A DNA stretch of 64,000 bases from AC-49 sp963817035 (GCA_963817035.1 CAWFMM010000003.1:744001-808000), one strand, 5' to 3'; numbered from the stretch's first letter, positions 33,050-42,025 are shown. The notes: generated by a model from the letters alone, not told the origin. Made by a program: numbers and translations.

Positions 33050-34508
33050 GTGCGACGTGTTCTCCTCATCGGGGGCGCGGCGGCGGTTGTCGTCGTGCTC
33101 GCGTTGGTTCTGCTGTCCAGCGGTGGCGGAGGGTCTGACCCCGTGCGCCGGCTGATTCCGGCGGCCGGAAACGGCGACGCGAGCTATGACCCCTACGGCT
33201 ACGAAGCCTCCAAGCGGGCGCTGTTCGAGCAGCGCGCGCAGGCCGGGCTGGCCCACGTGCTCTACGCCCACAGCCCCGGCGGCGTGACCGGGACGGCGGA
33301 GCGGGTCAATGCGTTTCGCCCGCAGATCGAGCAGGCGGCCGAGGCGGGCGGCGTCGACCCCGACATGCTCGAGGCGATCGTCTTTCTCGAGAGCGCGGGG
33401 CGCCCCGACGCGCAGGCGTCGAACTCGCTGCAGGGCGCGGTCGGCCTGACCCAGATCCTCGCCGAGACGGGCACCGACCTGCTCGGCATGCACATCGATC
33501 TGCCGGCGAGCAAGCGCCTGAGCACGCTGATCGCCCGCGGCGGACCCCGGACCCTCGAGCGCTATCGCGAGCGCCGCCGCGTCGACGAGCGCTTCGATCC
33601 GCAGAAGTCGCTCGCCGCCACGGTGCGCTACCTGACCTTCGCCAAGGGAAAGCTGGGCCGCGATGACCTCGCCGTCGAGAGCTACCACATGGGCGTCGGC
33701 AATCTCCAGCACGCCCTCGACGCCTACGGCGAGAGCGACATCCCCTACGCCCAGCTCTATTTCGATTCGAGCCCGCTGCGCCACAGCGCCGCCTGGAACG
33801 TCATCTCGTCGCTCGGCGACGACTCGTCGACCTACTACTGGAAGGTGCTCGCGGCCAAGGCGATCATGCGCGAGTGGCGCGCCGATCCGGCCACGCTGTT
33901 CGCGCACGCGGTGCTCCAGGTCGAGAAGGCCTCGGCCGAGGACGTCATGCATCCGCCCAGCTCGACGACCGCGTTCGCGGACCCGGCCGCGCTGGCGCGT
34001 GCCGAGCAGGAGGGCGTCATCCAGCCGCTGAGCCGCGGCGCTGCTGCGCCGCCACGGATTCGTCGTCGACCCCGGCATGGGCGAGCTCGCGCCGAAGGTC
34101 GGCGCCAAGCCGGCGCTCTACCGCGGCCTGCGACCCGAGGCGCTCGCGCTGGCGCTCTACCTCGGCACCGGCGTGCAGGCGATCTCCCACACCGCGCCGC
34201 TCGTGATGACGAGCGCGGTGCGCGACGAGCGCTACCAGGTGGTCCTCGCCGCGCAGGACATCGAAGCGACGAACGCCTTCTCCCAGCACACCGCCGGCTT
34301 CGCGTTCGACATCTCGCGCAGCTACCGCAGCGCCGCTCAGGCCCAGGCGCTCCAGTTCATGCTCGACCGCCTCACCGCGCTGCACCTGATCTCGTGGGTC
34401 CGCGAGCCGGGGGCGATCCACGTGACCGCTTCGAGCTCAGCGCGTGCGCTGGTGCCGATCATCGGACTGAAGCCGGCAGTGGTGGCGCACGGAGTTGCCG
34501 GTTCGTGA
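33050..34508 (+). pseudogene. Lytic transglycosylase with C-terminal M15-like domain, frame broken once
   Basis: About 485 residues if the frame is restored. GTG start, then a signal-anchor helix (RRVLLIGGAAAVVVVLALVL). Residues about 95-290 are an SLT-type transglycosylase: ILEAIVFLESAGRPDAQ-like 'MLEAIVFLESAGRPDAQASN' holds the catalytic Glu, then QGAVGLTQIL and ESYHMGVGNLQ. The reading frame then shifts by +1 between 34031 and 34045 (an extra G in CGCGGCG); the new frame continues ALLRRHGFVVDPGMGELAPK and a domain with FSQHTAGFAFDISRSY and GAIHVTA, an SxHxxGxAxD peptidase-M15-like zinc pattern. Cuts glycan and possibly peptide in the cell wall. Most likely one intact gene with a sequence error. 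Confidence 0.75.
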
Positions 34509-34533
34509 ACAGCGCGCCACCACCGCCCGCGCC

Positions 34534-36526
34534 TCAGACCAGCAACGCCTTCACCCGCTCGACAACCGCCGCCGGTGTGATCCCGAGCTTCTCGAGCACC
34601 ACCTCGCCCGGCGCCGACGCCCCGAAGCGGTCAATCGCGACGCTCGAGTCGACCCATTCGCTCCAGCCCATCGACACGCCGGCCTCGACCGAGACCGACG
34701 CCAGCACCGGCGGCAGCACCGACTCGCGGTAGTCGTCGTCCTGCGCGCGGAAGAGCTCCCACGACGGCATTGAGACGACACGGCAGCCGATGCCCTCGGC
34801 TTCCAGGGCCTCCGCGGCCGCGACCGCGACCCACAGCTCGCCGCCGGTCCCGACGACGACCGCGCGCTCGGGCAGCGAATCACCGGCCGCGCGCAGCACG
34901 TACGCCCCCCGCGCCACGCCCTCGACGCTCGCCGACGCCTGCACCGGCAGGTCCTGGCGCGACAGCGCCATCAGCGCCGGCCCTTCGATGTCGTTCAGGA
35001 TCGTCAGCCACGCGTATGCGGTCTCGTTCGGGTCGCCTGGGCGCAGCACGACGAGCCCCGGGATCGCCCGCATCGCCGCCAGGTGCTCGACCGGCTGGTG
35101 CGTCGGGCCCGTCCTCCCCCAGCGCGACCGAGTCATGTGTGTACACCCATGCCACGTCAAGTTCGCTCAGCGCACTCAGCCGGATCGCGCCGCGCATGTA
35201 GTCGGTGAACTGCATGAACGTCGACCCATAGGGCCGCACGATCCCGCCGTGGGCGGCCATGCCGTTGACGATCCCGCCCATGCCGTGCTCGCGCACGCCG
35301 AAGAAGACGTTGCGCCCGGTCTTGGCGCGTGTGTAGCGCTCGGCGTCGCCGCCCGGGAACTCGGTCTTCGTCGACTCGCTGAGATCCGCCGCGCCGCCGA
35401 CCATCGTCGGGACGAACGGCCCGAACGCGGCCATCGACTTCTGGCCCGCCACGCGCGTCGCCAGCTTGTCCTTGGCCCAGTCAATCGTGGTCAGCGCCTC
35501 GACGACACCGTCAGCCGGCTTGCCGCTCCACGCGCGGTCCCACTCGGCCGCCGCGTCCGGCGACGCCGTGCGCCACGTCGCCACGCGCGCATCCCAGTCG
35601 TGGTGTGCCGCCGGGCCGGTGTTGTGACGGCGAAAGTGCTCGTAGACGCCGTCGGGCACGAAGAAGTGCTGGTCGGGATCCCAGCCCATCGCCTCCTTGG
35701 TCAGGCGGACCTCGTCCTCACCGAGCGCCGCGCCGTGGGCCTTCGAGGTGCCCATCTTGTTCGGCGACGGGTAGCCGATGATCGACTTGACCCGGATCAG
35801 CGACGGGCGGTCGTGCTCCAGCGTCGCGACCTGGACCGCGGCACTCAGCGCGGCGAGATCGTTGGCGTCGTGGACCGCGCTGACGTGCCAGCCATAAGCC
35901 TCGAAGCGCTTGTCGACGTCCTCGGTCTCGAAGCTCAGCGACGTCGGCCCATCCAGCGAGATGTCGTTGTCGTCGTACAGGTACACGAGCCGCCCGAGCC
36001 CGAGATGGCCGGCCAGCGAGGCCGCCTCCGAGGCGATGCCCTCCATCAGGTCGCCGTCGGAGACGATCGCGAAGACGCGGTGATCGACGATGTCGGCGCC
36101 GTAGCGCTCGCGCAGGAAGTGCTCGGCGATCGCCATGCCGACGCCGTTGGCGAACCCCTGCCCCAGCGGCCCGGTCGTCACCTCGACCCCCGGCGTGACA
36201 TGGACCCGATCGCGCTCGGGATGCCCCGGCGTCTTGGATCCCCACTGACGGAACTGCTGCAGGTCGCCGATCGACAGGTCATAGCCGGAGAGATGCAGGA
36301 CCGCGTAGAGCAGCATCGAGCCGTGGCCGGCCGACAGGACGAAGCGGTCACGGTCGGGCCACAGCGGATCCTCGGGGTCGTGCTCCATCGCCTGGGCGAA
36401 GAGATGGAACGCGACGGGCGCCATCGCCATCGGCAGCCCCGGATGGCCGCTGTTGGCCTTCTGGACACCGTCCATGGCCAGGGTGCGGATCGTGTCGATG
36501 CAGAGCTGGTCGAGGTCTTCGGTCAT
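34534..36526 (-). pseudogene. tkt: Transketolase, frame broken once
   Basis: About 663 residues when repaired, the normal length. It moves two-carbon ketol units between sugar phosphates in the pentose-phosphate or Calvin pathways using thiamine diphosphate. Seen: SGHPGLPMAMAP near the start, the ThDP/metal motif SDGDLMEGIASEAA...YDDNDISLDG, and the pyrimidine-domain FFGVREHGMGGIVNGMAAHG. At the family motif 'THDS-ALGEDGPTHQPVEHL' the frame changes at 35105-35107, where an extra G (GGGCCC instead of GGCCC on the plus strand) makes 'GEDGPDAP'. The rest continues normally to the stop. TAGTAT ends 8 nt before the ATG. Essential metabolism, so a base error is more likely than a true mutation. Confidence 0.88.
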
Positions 36527-36534
36527 GGGAGGCG

Positions 36535-36540
36535 ATACTA
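36535..36540 (-). promoter_or_regulatory. Putative -10 box (TAGTAT) for transketolase, in a 15-bp divergent gap
   Basis: TAGTAT ends 8 nt before the transketolase ATG. The opposite strand of the same bases gives TACTAC just ahead of the pyrophosphatase start, so one short element may serve both directions. Confidence 0.45.
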
Positions 36541-36541
36541 C

Positions 36542-37051
36542 GTGGCGATGCCCGAAGGCAAACTGCATGTGCTCATCGAGATCCCGAAGGGATCTCGCAA
36601 CAAGTACGAGTGGGACGAGGAGCTCCAGGCGATCAAGCTGGATCGCTTCCTGTTCAGCTCCGTCGTCTACCCCACCGACTACGGATTCATCCCCGACACG
36701 CTGGCCGAGGACGACGACCCGCTCGACGTCATGGTCTGCGTCTCCGAGCCCACGTTCCCGGGCTGCGTCATCGAGGTGAAGGTGATCGCCGTGCTGCGAA
36801 TGCGCGACGACAAGGGCGTCGACGACAAGGTTCTGTGCGTTCCCCTGCACGACCCGAACTGGAACACGGTCGAGGAGCTCGAGGACATCCCGCAGTCACT
36901 GCGCGACGAGATCTCGCACTTCTTCGCGATCTACAAACAGCCCGAGGGCAAGATCGTCAAGGTCGACGGCTGGTTCCCGCGCGACGAGGCGATGGCGGCG
37001 ATCGACGCCGCGCGCCAGCGTCACTTGGACTCGGTCAGCTCCGGCGTCTGA
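36542..37051 (+). CDS. ppa: Inorganic pyrophosphatase, family I
   Basis: 169 residues from GTG 36542 (167 from ATG 36548). Hydrolyses pyrophosphate to phosphate in the cytoplasm, pulling biosynthetic reactions forward. Family I signature EDDDPLDVMV with the metal-binding aspartates, preceded by KLHVLIEIPKGSRNKYEWD and YPTDYGFIPDT. GGGAGG is 9 nt before the GTG, favouring that start. It diverges from transketolase with only 15 bp between start codons. The 3' end overlaps the convergent SDR gene by 31 bp. Confidence 0.95.
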   Translation: MAMPEGKLHVLIEIPKGSRNKYEWDEELQAIKLDRFLFSSVVYPTDYGFIPDTLAEDDDPLDVMVCVSEPTFPGCVIEVKVIAVLRMRDDKGVDDKVLCVPLHDPNWNTVEELEDIPQSLRDEISHFFAIYKQPEGKIVKVDGWFPRDEAMAAIDAARQRHLDSVSSGV

Positions 37052-37914
37052 GCACCCGGCTCGAGCCCCGGCTCGGAGCGCGCGGCGCGCAGCTCGTAGG
37101 CCCGGCGCGCCTCGGGGTCGGCGGTCGCCAGCACGCGGTCGGCCTTCAGCGCGTGGGCGAGACTCTCGGCGGCGCGGCGCGGCAGCAGCCGCGACAAGCG
37201 CGAGATCCCCTTGACCGACTTCGGGACCCAGATGTCGACCGCACCGGTGCGCAGGCCGTCGACGATCGCCTCGGCGACGTCGGTCGGCTCGAGCTGCTTG
37301 ACACCCGGGTTGCGCTGGAGTCCTGAGCCGAGCTCGGTGTTGACGACGGCGGGCAGGACGTAGCTGAGGCGAACGTTGAGGCCCTGGAGACGCATCTCGC
37401 CGCGGACCGCCTCGGTCAGTCCGACGACGGCGTGCTTGGTCGCCGAGTACGTCGCGCCCCCCGGCGTGCCGTAGGTCCCGGCCTGCGAGGCGATGTTGAC
37501 GATGTGGCCGTGGTTGCGGGGCGCCATCCGGTCAAGCGCCGCCTTGGTTCCGTTGATCACGCCGTGCAGGTTGATGTCGATCATCCGCTGGGCGGTGGCG
37601 TCGTCCTCGTCGGAGAACCAGCCGAGCTGCATGATCCCCGCGTTGTTGACGACGACGTCGAGCGGGCCGAGCTGCTCCTCGGCGGCGGCGAGGAACGCAT
37701 CGACCGACGCGCGCTTGGTCACGTCGACCTCGAGCGCGACCGCGCGATCGCCGAGCTCCGCCGCGGCCTCCTCGGCGGCCTCGAGATCGAGATCGCCGAT
37801 CGCGACCTTCATCCCCTCGCGCACGAACGCGCGGGCGGTCTCGCGGCCGATACCACGGCCGGCGCCGGTGATGGCCGCGACGCGGCCGGTGATGATCGTG
37901 GGGGACTTGGCCAT
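37021..37914 (-). CDS. Short-chain dehydrogenase/reductase
   Basis: 297 residues. Cofactor motif TGAGRGIG (16-23), the NNAG motif (VVNNAGIM), catalytic Ser (IVNIASQAG) and YSATK. Classical SDR with an extra C-terminal tail of about 50 residues containing SRLLPRRAAESLAHALKADR, similar to SDRs that act on lipids or steroid-like compounds; the substrate is not predictable. NAD or NADP preference unclear (acidic GDLDLEAA after strand 2 suggests NAD). TAACGT ends 9 nt before the ATG. Confidence 0.9.
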   Translation of the reverse strand: MAKSPTIITGRVAAITGAGRGIGRETARAFVREGMKVAIGDLDLEAAEEAAAELGDRAVALEVDVTKRASVDAFLAAAEEQLGPLDVVVNNAGIMQLGWFSDEDDATAQRMIDINLHGVINGTKAALDRMAPRNHGHIVNIASQAGTYGTPGGATYSATKHAVVGLTEAVRGEMRLQGLNVRLSYVLPAVVNTELGSGLQRNPGVKQLEPTDVAEAIVDGLRTGAVDIWVPKSVKGISRLSRLLPRRAAESLAHALKADRVLATADPEARRAYELRAARSEPGLEPGAQTPELTESK

Positions 37915-37923
37915 GGGCCGCGA

Positions 37924-37929
37924 ACGTTA
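37924..37929 (-). promoter_or_regulatory. Putative leaderless -10 box (TAACGT), SDR gene
   Basis: TAACGT ends 9 nt before the ATG at 37914; its TAA is the stop codon of the MFS gene upstream. Confidence 0.45.
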
Positions 37930-39420
37930 GCCGGTCGGTCTCGCCACCCGATCGCGGCGATTGGGGACTGCACCGGCAGGGATCGGCTCGCCGCCCGCCG
38001 GCACGCGCACGTCGCGGATCATCACCAACGCGACGATCACCCCCGCCGCCGCGAAGCCCGCGCCGACCATGAACGCGTCGCGGAAGCCGGCGGCCAGCGC
38101 GGCGCTGACGTCGGGCCGGGCGTGCAGCGAACGCGCGGCATCGAGCGCCGAGGTCGTGGTCGCGTTGGCGATCGTCGAGAGGATCGCCACGCCGAGCGCC
38201 GCGCCGACCTGCTGCGCCGTCGTCAGCAGCCCCGAGGCCAGGCCGGTCTCCTTCATCGCCACGCCCGACACGGCGATGATCGTCACCGTCACGAAGACGC
38301 AGCCGACCCCGAAGGCGGCGAGCAGCGACGGCAGCAGCACGTCCGAGCCGAACGAGCCGTGGGCGTCGACGTGGCCGAACAGGTACAGGCCGAGGCACAT
38401 CGAGATCAGTCCCGAGACGGTGACCGGCTTGACCCCGATGCGCGTCACGAGCTGCCCGACCGACCCCGCGGTGACGATGATCACGATGCACAGCGGCACC
38501 CAACAGACGCCCGTCGTGAGAGCCGAGTAGCCGAGCACCTGCTGCAGGTAGAGCGAGGTGAAGAAGAACATCGAGGTCAGGCACACCCCGTTGAGGAAGC
38601 CGATGATGTTCGCGGTCGCGACGTTGCGGTTGCGGTAGATACCGAGGCGGATCAGCGGGTCACGCTGGGCGAGCTCGATGATCACGAACGCGACGAGCAG
38701 CGCCGCGGCGAGCGCGAGCGTGCCGATCGTGCGGGCCGAGCCCCAGCCGTAGACGTCGGTCTTGACCATGCCGTAGACGAGCACCACGAGCCCGGCGGTC
38801 ACGCTGACCGCGCCGAGCACGTCGATGTGGCGGCGCTGGTCGGCGCGGCTCTCGGGCAGCAGGCCGGGCGACAGCGAGATCGCCACGACCGCGACCGGCA
38901 CGTTGACGAACAGCACCCAGCGCCAGCTCAGCCACGTCGTCAGCATCCCGCCGAGCAGGACGCCGACCGCGCCGCCGGCGCCGGCCACCGCGCCCCAGAT
39001 GCCCAGCGCCTTGTTGCGTTCCGACCCCTCCTTGAACAGGTTGGCGACGATCGACAGCGCCGCGGGCGAGATGATCGCGGCGCCGAGACCCTGGGCGGCG
39101 CGCGCGGCGAGCAGCCAGCCCTCGCTCGTCGCGAAGCCGCCGGCCAGTGACGCGACGGCGAACAGCGCCATGCCGAACATGAACACGCGCCGGCGCCCGA
39201 GCAGGTCGGCGGCACGACCGCCGAGCAGCAGGAAGCCGCCGAAGGTCAGCGTGTAGGCGTTGACGACCCAGAACAGGTTGAGCTGCGAGAAATGCAGCGC
39301 AGCCTTGATCGATGGCAGCGCCACGTTGACGATCGACGCGTCGAGCACGACCACGAACTGCGCCGCGGCGAGCAGGATCAGGGCGGTCCAGCGGCGGGGA
39401 TACGGGGCGTCGTCGGTCAT
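37927..39420 (-). CDS. MFS exporter, DHA2 (EmrB/QacA) type
   Basis: 497 residues with about 14 membrane helices. Motifs: VLDASIVNVALPSI in TM1, GGRAADLLGRRRVFMFGMAL (motif A), AARAAQGLGAAIISPAALSI, and GAVAGAGGAVGVLLGG (motif C, antiporter type). Proton-driven export of toxic or self-made compounds. Start ATG 39420 with GGGAG upstream and TAGGGT 16 nt before. Second DHA2 pump in the window; the two are not close duplicates. Confidence 0.9.
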   Translation of the reverse strand: MTDDAPYPRRWTALILLAAAQFVVVLDASIVNVALPSIKAALHFSQLNLFWVVNAYTLTFGGFLLLGGRAADLLGRRRVFMFGMALFAVASLAGGFATSEGWLLAARAAQGLGAAIISPAALSIVANLFKEGSERNKALGIWGAVAGAGGAVGVLLGGMLTTWLSWRWVLFVNVPVAVVAISLSPGLLPESRADQRRHIDVLGAVSVTAGLVVLVYGMVKTDVYGWGSARTIGTLALAAALLVAFVIIELAQRDPLIRLGIYRNRNVATANIIGFLNGVCLTSMFFFTSLYLQQVLGYSALTTGVCWVPLCIVIIVTAGSVGQLVTRIGVKPVTVSGLISMCLGLYLFGHVDAHGSFGSDVLLPSLLAAFGVGCVFVTVTIIAVSGVAMKETGLASGLLTTAQQVGAALGVAILSTIANATTTSALDAARSLHARPDVSAALAAGFRDAFMVGAGFAAAGVIVALVMIRDVRVPAGGEPIPAGAVPNRRDRVARPTG

Positions 39421-39482
39421 CGGGCGGCTCCCATCGACCCTAGCGATCCGGGTTTGGTGGCGAACCCCGCCTGGTCTCTCGC

Positions 39483-39488
39483 TACGCT
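39483..39488 (+). promoter_or_regulatory. Putative leaderless -10 box (TACGCT), DUF3105 gene
   Basis: TACGCT ends 8 nt before the ATG at 39497. Confidence 0.5.
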
Positions 39489-39496
39489 TGCGCCCG

Positions 39497-40234
39497 ATGG
39501 CGAGCCGGATCGAGGAGAAGAAGAAGCGCCGCGAGGAGCGAGAGGCCAAGGAGGCCGCGGCCCGCGCCGCCCACAAGCGCACGCGCACGATGCAGATCGG
39601 CGGCGGCGTGCTGCTGGCGATCGTCGCCGTCGTCGCGATCATCTTCGTCGCCACGAACTCGTCGAGCTCGTCGTCCAGCGCGGGGACCGGGAGCGCCTCG
39701 GGCCCGCAGGCTCCGACCGACCCGATCGCCGAGATCCCGGCGATCAAGAACACGAACCTCGTGGCGGCGGCCAGGGCGGCCGGCTGCGTGGTCAAGACCA
39801 CGCCCAGCGAGGGGCGCAGTCACGTCGAGACGCCGGTGAAATACCACACCAACCCGCCGACGTCGGGCAACCACAACCCGGTGCCGGCGCTCGACGGGGT
39901 CTACGCCCCAGGCAACACCCCGACGCCTGAGCACTTCGTCCACGCCCTCGAGCATGGCCGGATCGAGCTGCAGTACAAGAAGGGCTCATCACGCAAGACC
40001 CGCCTCCAGATGCAGTCGCTGCTGGCCGAGTCCTTCAACGACCACCCCGGCGGCTACAAGATGCTGCTGTTCGAGAACAACACGAACATGCCCTACGCGG
40101 TCGCGGCGACGGCCTGGACGCACCTCATCGGCTGCCCGACGGTTACCGACAAGACATGGGACGCCCTGCGCGACTTCCGCAACACGTACGTGGACAAGGG
40201 CCCCGAGCCCGGCATCCCGCCGAACGACCTGTAG
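39497..40234 (+). CDS. Membrane-anchored DUF3105 protein
   Basis: 245 residues: a basic N terminus (EEKKKRREEREAKEAAARAA), one membrane helix (about 33-53), a Ser-rich linker, and the DUF3105 domain from about 95 with the motifs VKYHTNPPTSGNHNPVP and FVHALEHGRIELQY, ending in WTHLIGCPTV. The histidine-rich positions look like a metal site, but the family has no established reaction. Faces outside the membrane by the positive-inside rule. Confidence 0.9.
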   Translation: MASRIEEKKKRREEREAKEAAARAAHKRTRTMQIGGGVLLAIVAVVAIIFVATNSSSSSSSAGTGSASGPQAPTDPIAEIPAIKNTNLVAAARAAGCVVKTTPSEGRSHVETPVKYHTNPPTSGNHNPVPALDGVYAPGNTPTPEHFVHALEHGRIELQYKKGSSRKTRLQMQSLLAESFNDHPGGYKMLLFENNTNMPYAVAATAWTHLIGCPTVTDKTWDALRDFRNTYVDKGPEPGIPPNDL

Positions 40235-40260
40235 GCCCGCGGCCGGAGCGAGGGACGGGC

Positions 40261-40283
40261 CCCGAAAGGTCTAATTATTCGGG
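40261..40283. terminator. Possible bidirectional terminator stem
   Basis: CCCGAA (40261-40266) pairs with TTCGGG (40278-40283) around an A+T-rich loop, in the 58-bp gap between two convergent genes. Short and without a strong U tract, so only a candidate. Confidence 0.3.
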
Positions 40284-40292
40284 CGGGCACGC

Positions 40293-41288
40293 TCAGCGCG
40301 GGGCCGGCGGGCCGGGTGGGGCGACGATGTCACGGCCGGTCGGATGCATCTCCTCGTCGAGCTCGAGCTGCCAGAAGTAGCGCGTGAAGGTGACGCCGGC
40401 GCGGTAGTCGCCGACGTGCGGCGCGATCGACTCGCCGCGGGCCATGCGGGCGATCAGCTCGGGGTAGGTCCGGCCGGGGAGGGCGGCGTACATCGGCGCC
40501 GGGAACGCGCCGCCGAAGCGGGTGTTGACGTCGGTGATGCCGAGGCCGATCTCGCGGTCGCGGAAGACCTGGACCGTGCACGGCCCGCGCGTGCCGAGCG
40601 CCTCGACGACCGTGCGCCCGAGCTCCACCAGCTCCGGGTCGTCGAGCACCGTGCCCTTGATCGACTCGCCCCCGCGCGACTCGAGCATCGAGCGCGGGAT
40701 CGCGTTGAGGCACACGCCGTCGCGGTCGCTCAGCGTGTCGATCGAGAACTCCGGCCCGTCCATGCGGCGCTGCACCATCACCTCGCCTTCGACGTAGTCA
40801 CAGAAGAACCGCGCCTGCTCGGCGTCGTGGGCGAGATGGATCGACTCGGCCCCCGACCCGCGACGCAGCTTGACCATCACCGGGTAGGAGTCGACCTCCT
40901 CGCCGGGCAGCACGGTCGGCGGCGAGGGCAGCCCGAGACGGCCGAGCAGCAGGTGGCATTCGTACTTGTCGAAGGTCGCGCTGGCGATCTCAGGGTCGGG
41001 CACGAGCGCCTGGGGCAGGCGCCCGTCGAACCGCGCCACGGCCAGCGTTTCGATGTCGAGATCGGTCAGCGGGACGATCGCCCCGACGTCGTGTTGCGCA
41101 CAGAGCTCGGCCAGCGCCGGCACGTAGCCCGGATCGTCGATCCGCGGCACGCTCGTTCGCACCGTCGCGGCGTACTGCGCCGGCGCCAGCGGGTTGGGGT
41201 CGGCGGCCACGAGCGTCGTGTGCTGGGCAAACGCCGAGACGATGTCGTAGCGCTTGCCGACGCCGGTGAGCAGGACCGCGGAGGGCAT
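40293..41288 (-). CDS. ATP-grasp family protein (carbamoyl-phosphate-synthase-like)
   Basis: 331 residues. An N-terminal PreATP-grasp domain (AVLLTGVGKRYDIVSAFAQH, VPLTDLDIETLAVARF) is followed by ATP-grasp subdomains with PVMVKLRRGSGAES, MVQRRMDGPEFSID and the metal-binding end GLGITDVNTRFGGAFPAPMY. Such proteins ligate a carboxylate to an amine through an acyl phosphate; similar stand-alone members sit in polysaccharide and modified-sugar loci. It begins the surface-polysaccharide region. TAGGGT ends 6 nt before the ATG. Confidence 0.85.
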   Translation of the reverse strand: MPSAVLLTGVGKRYDIVSAFAQHTTLVAADPNPLAPAQYAATVRTSVPRIDDPGYVPALAELCAQHDVGAIVPLTDLDIETLAVARFDGRLPQALVPDPEIASATFDKYECHLLLGRLGLPSPPTVLPGEEVDSYPVMVKLRRGSGAESIHLAHDAEQARFFCDYVEGEVMVQRRMDGPEFSIDTLSDRDGVCLNAIPRSMLESRGGESIKGTVLDDPELVELGRTVVEALGTRGPCTVQVFRDREIGLGITDVNTRFGGAFPAPMYAALPGRTYPELIARMARGESIAPHVGDYRAGVTFTRYFWQLELDEEMHPTGRDIVAPPGPPAPR

Positions 41289-41294
41289 GAGGCA

Positions 41295-41300
41295 ACCCTA
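41295..41300 (-). promoter_or_regulatory. Putative leaderless -10 box (TAGGGT), ATP-grasp gene
   Basis: TAGGGT ends 6 nt before the ATG at 41288; its TAG is the stop codon of vapC. Confidence 0.5.
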
Positions 41301-41723
41301 TGCGAAGGGATTGACCACGCGGACGCTGCCGTAGGCGCGGTCATGCTGAAAGTCCTCCGAGAGCAGCACGTCAAGTCCGTAGTGCTCGGCGCACGCCCAG
41401 ATGCAGGCGTCGAACCAGGCGAGCTGGTACGTCGCAGCGCCGCGTAGCGCGAGCCGGACGATCTGCTCGTTGGGGTAGAGCACATCGAATTGGAGCAGCA
41501 GCTCCTCCATGTCCCGGGTCGCATCCGGGACGCTCCGCAGGGGCGGGCCCTTCGCGATCGGTCGCGTGACCGCGGCGTAGAACTCGACGAGCGATTGGTG
41601 CGCGAGGAGCAGTTCGCCGCTCTCGATGCCGCTTCGCAGGACGTCTGTCGCAACCCGCTGCTTCGCGGGATCGCGCGGGTCGACGCGATAGACGAGGACG
41701 TTGGTGTCAACGAGCGCGGGCAC
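41298..41723 (-). CDS. vapC: PIN-domain toxin, VapC type (module 1)
   Basis: 141 residues from GTG 41723. PIN-domain acidic residues: Asp in PALVDTNVLVY, Glu in QSLVEFYAAV, Asp in FDACIWACAEHYG, and Asp in LLSEDFQHD. Such toxins are Mg-dependent ribonucleases that cut tRNA or rRNA when the antitoxin is lost. It overlaps the 3' end of the AbrB-type antitoxin gene by 17 bp. It sits inside the polysaccharide locus, directly downstream of a sugar phosphotransferase gene. Confidence 0.9.
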   Translation of the reverse strand: MPALVDTNVLVYRVDPRDPAKQRVATDVLRSGIESGELLLAHQSLVEFYAAVTRPIAKGPPLRSVPDATRDMEELLLQFDVLYPNEQIVRLALRGAATYQLAWFDACIWACAEHYGLDVLLSEDFQHDRAYGSVRVVNPFA

Positions 41724-41991
41724 GCTCGTGGAGCTCGTCGCGCTGCCATCCGCGGTCCGACGAGGCCGGCCGGCGAGCTCTCTTCTGCTGTGCGCGCAGA
41801 CGTTCGGTTGTGCGATCGAACAGCTCAAGACGCTGCTCGCGGCTGAGTTGGCGCGGGGCGTCCGCCGATCGCTGGACGCGGATCGCCGCGCCGGCGGGCA
41901 GGAACTCGAGCTCGTCGCCGGAGACGATGCCGTAGCGGTCGGCGATCACCTTGGGAATCGTGACCTGCCGCTTGCTCGTGACGCGGGCCAT
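41707..41991 (-). CDS. vapB: AbrB/MazE-type antitoxin, VapB (module 1)
   Basis: 94 residues. The swapped-hairpin DNA-binding domain is at the N terminus: MARVTSKRQVTIPKVIADRY and GDELEFLPAGAAIRV. The C-terminal half is charged and likely wraps the toxin. It neutralises VapC and represses its own operon. A TAGAGT box ends 6 nt before the ATG, inside an array of repeats (41994-42025) that should be its operator. Confidence 0.9.
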   Translation of the reverse strand: MARVTSKRQVTIPKVIADRYGIVSGDELEFLPAGAAIRVQRSADAPRQLSREQRLELFDRTTERLRAQQKRARRPASSDRGWQRDELHERARAR

Positions 41992-41993
41992 CG

Positions 41994-42025
41994 CCTTACT
42001 CTAGCAAGGACACCGTCCTTACTCT
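41994..42025 (-). promoter_or_regulatory. vapBC-1 promoter/operator
   Basis: A TAGAGT -10 box (41998-42003) ends 6 nt before the vapB ATG. Around it lie two copies of CCTTACTCT (41994-42002 and 42017-42025) and an inverted repeat AAGGAC-acc-GTCCTT (42006-42020). The arrangement is what an autoregulated AbrB-type antitoxin would bind. It overlaps the stop codon of the sugar phosphotransferase gene (42019-42021). Confidence 0.6.

Noticed and set aside
33121..33160. Second copy of the GGGGTC/GACCCC palindrome
   Set aside because: A similar GGGTCTGACCCC occurs inside the transglycosylase coding region and is explained by its codons.
34031..34045. Programmed ribosomal frameshift in the transglycosylase gene
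   Set aside because: No slippery heptamer, no following pseudoknot, and the same insertion-type break occurs in several unrelated genes, so a base error is simpler.
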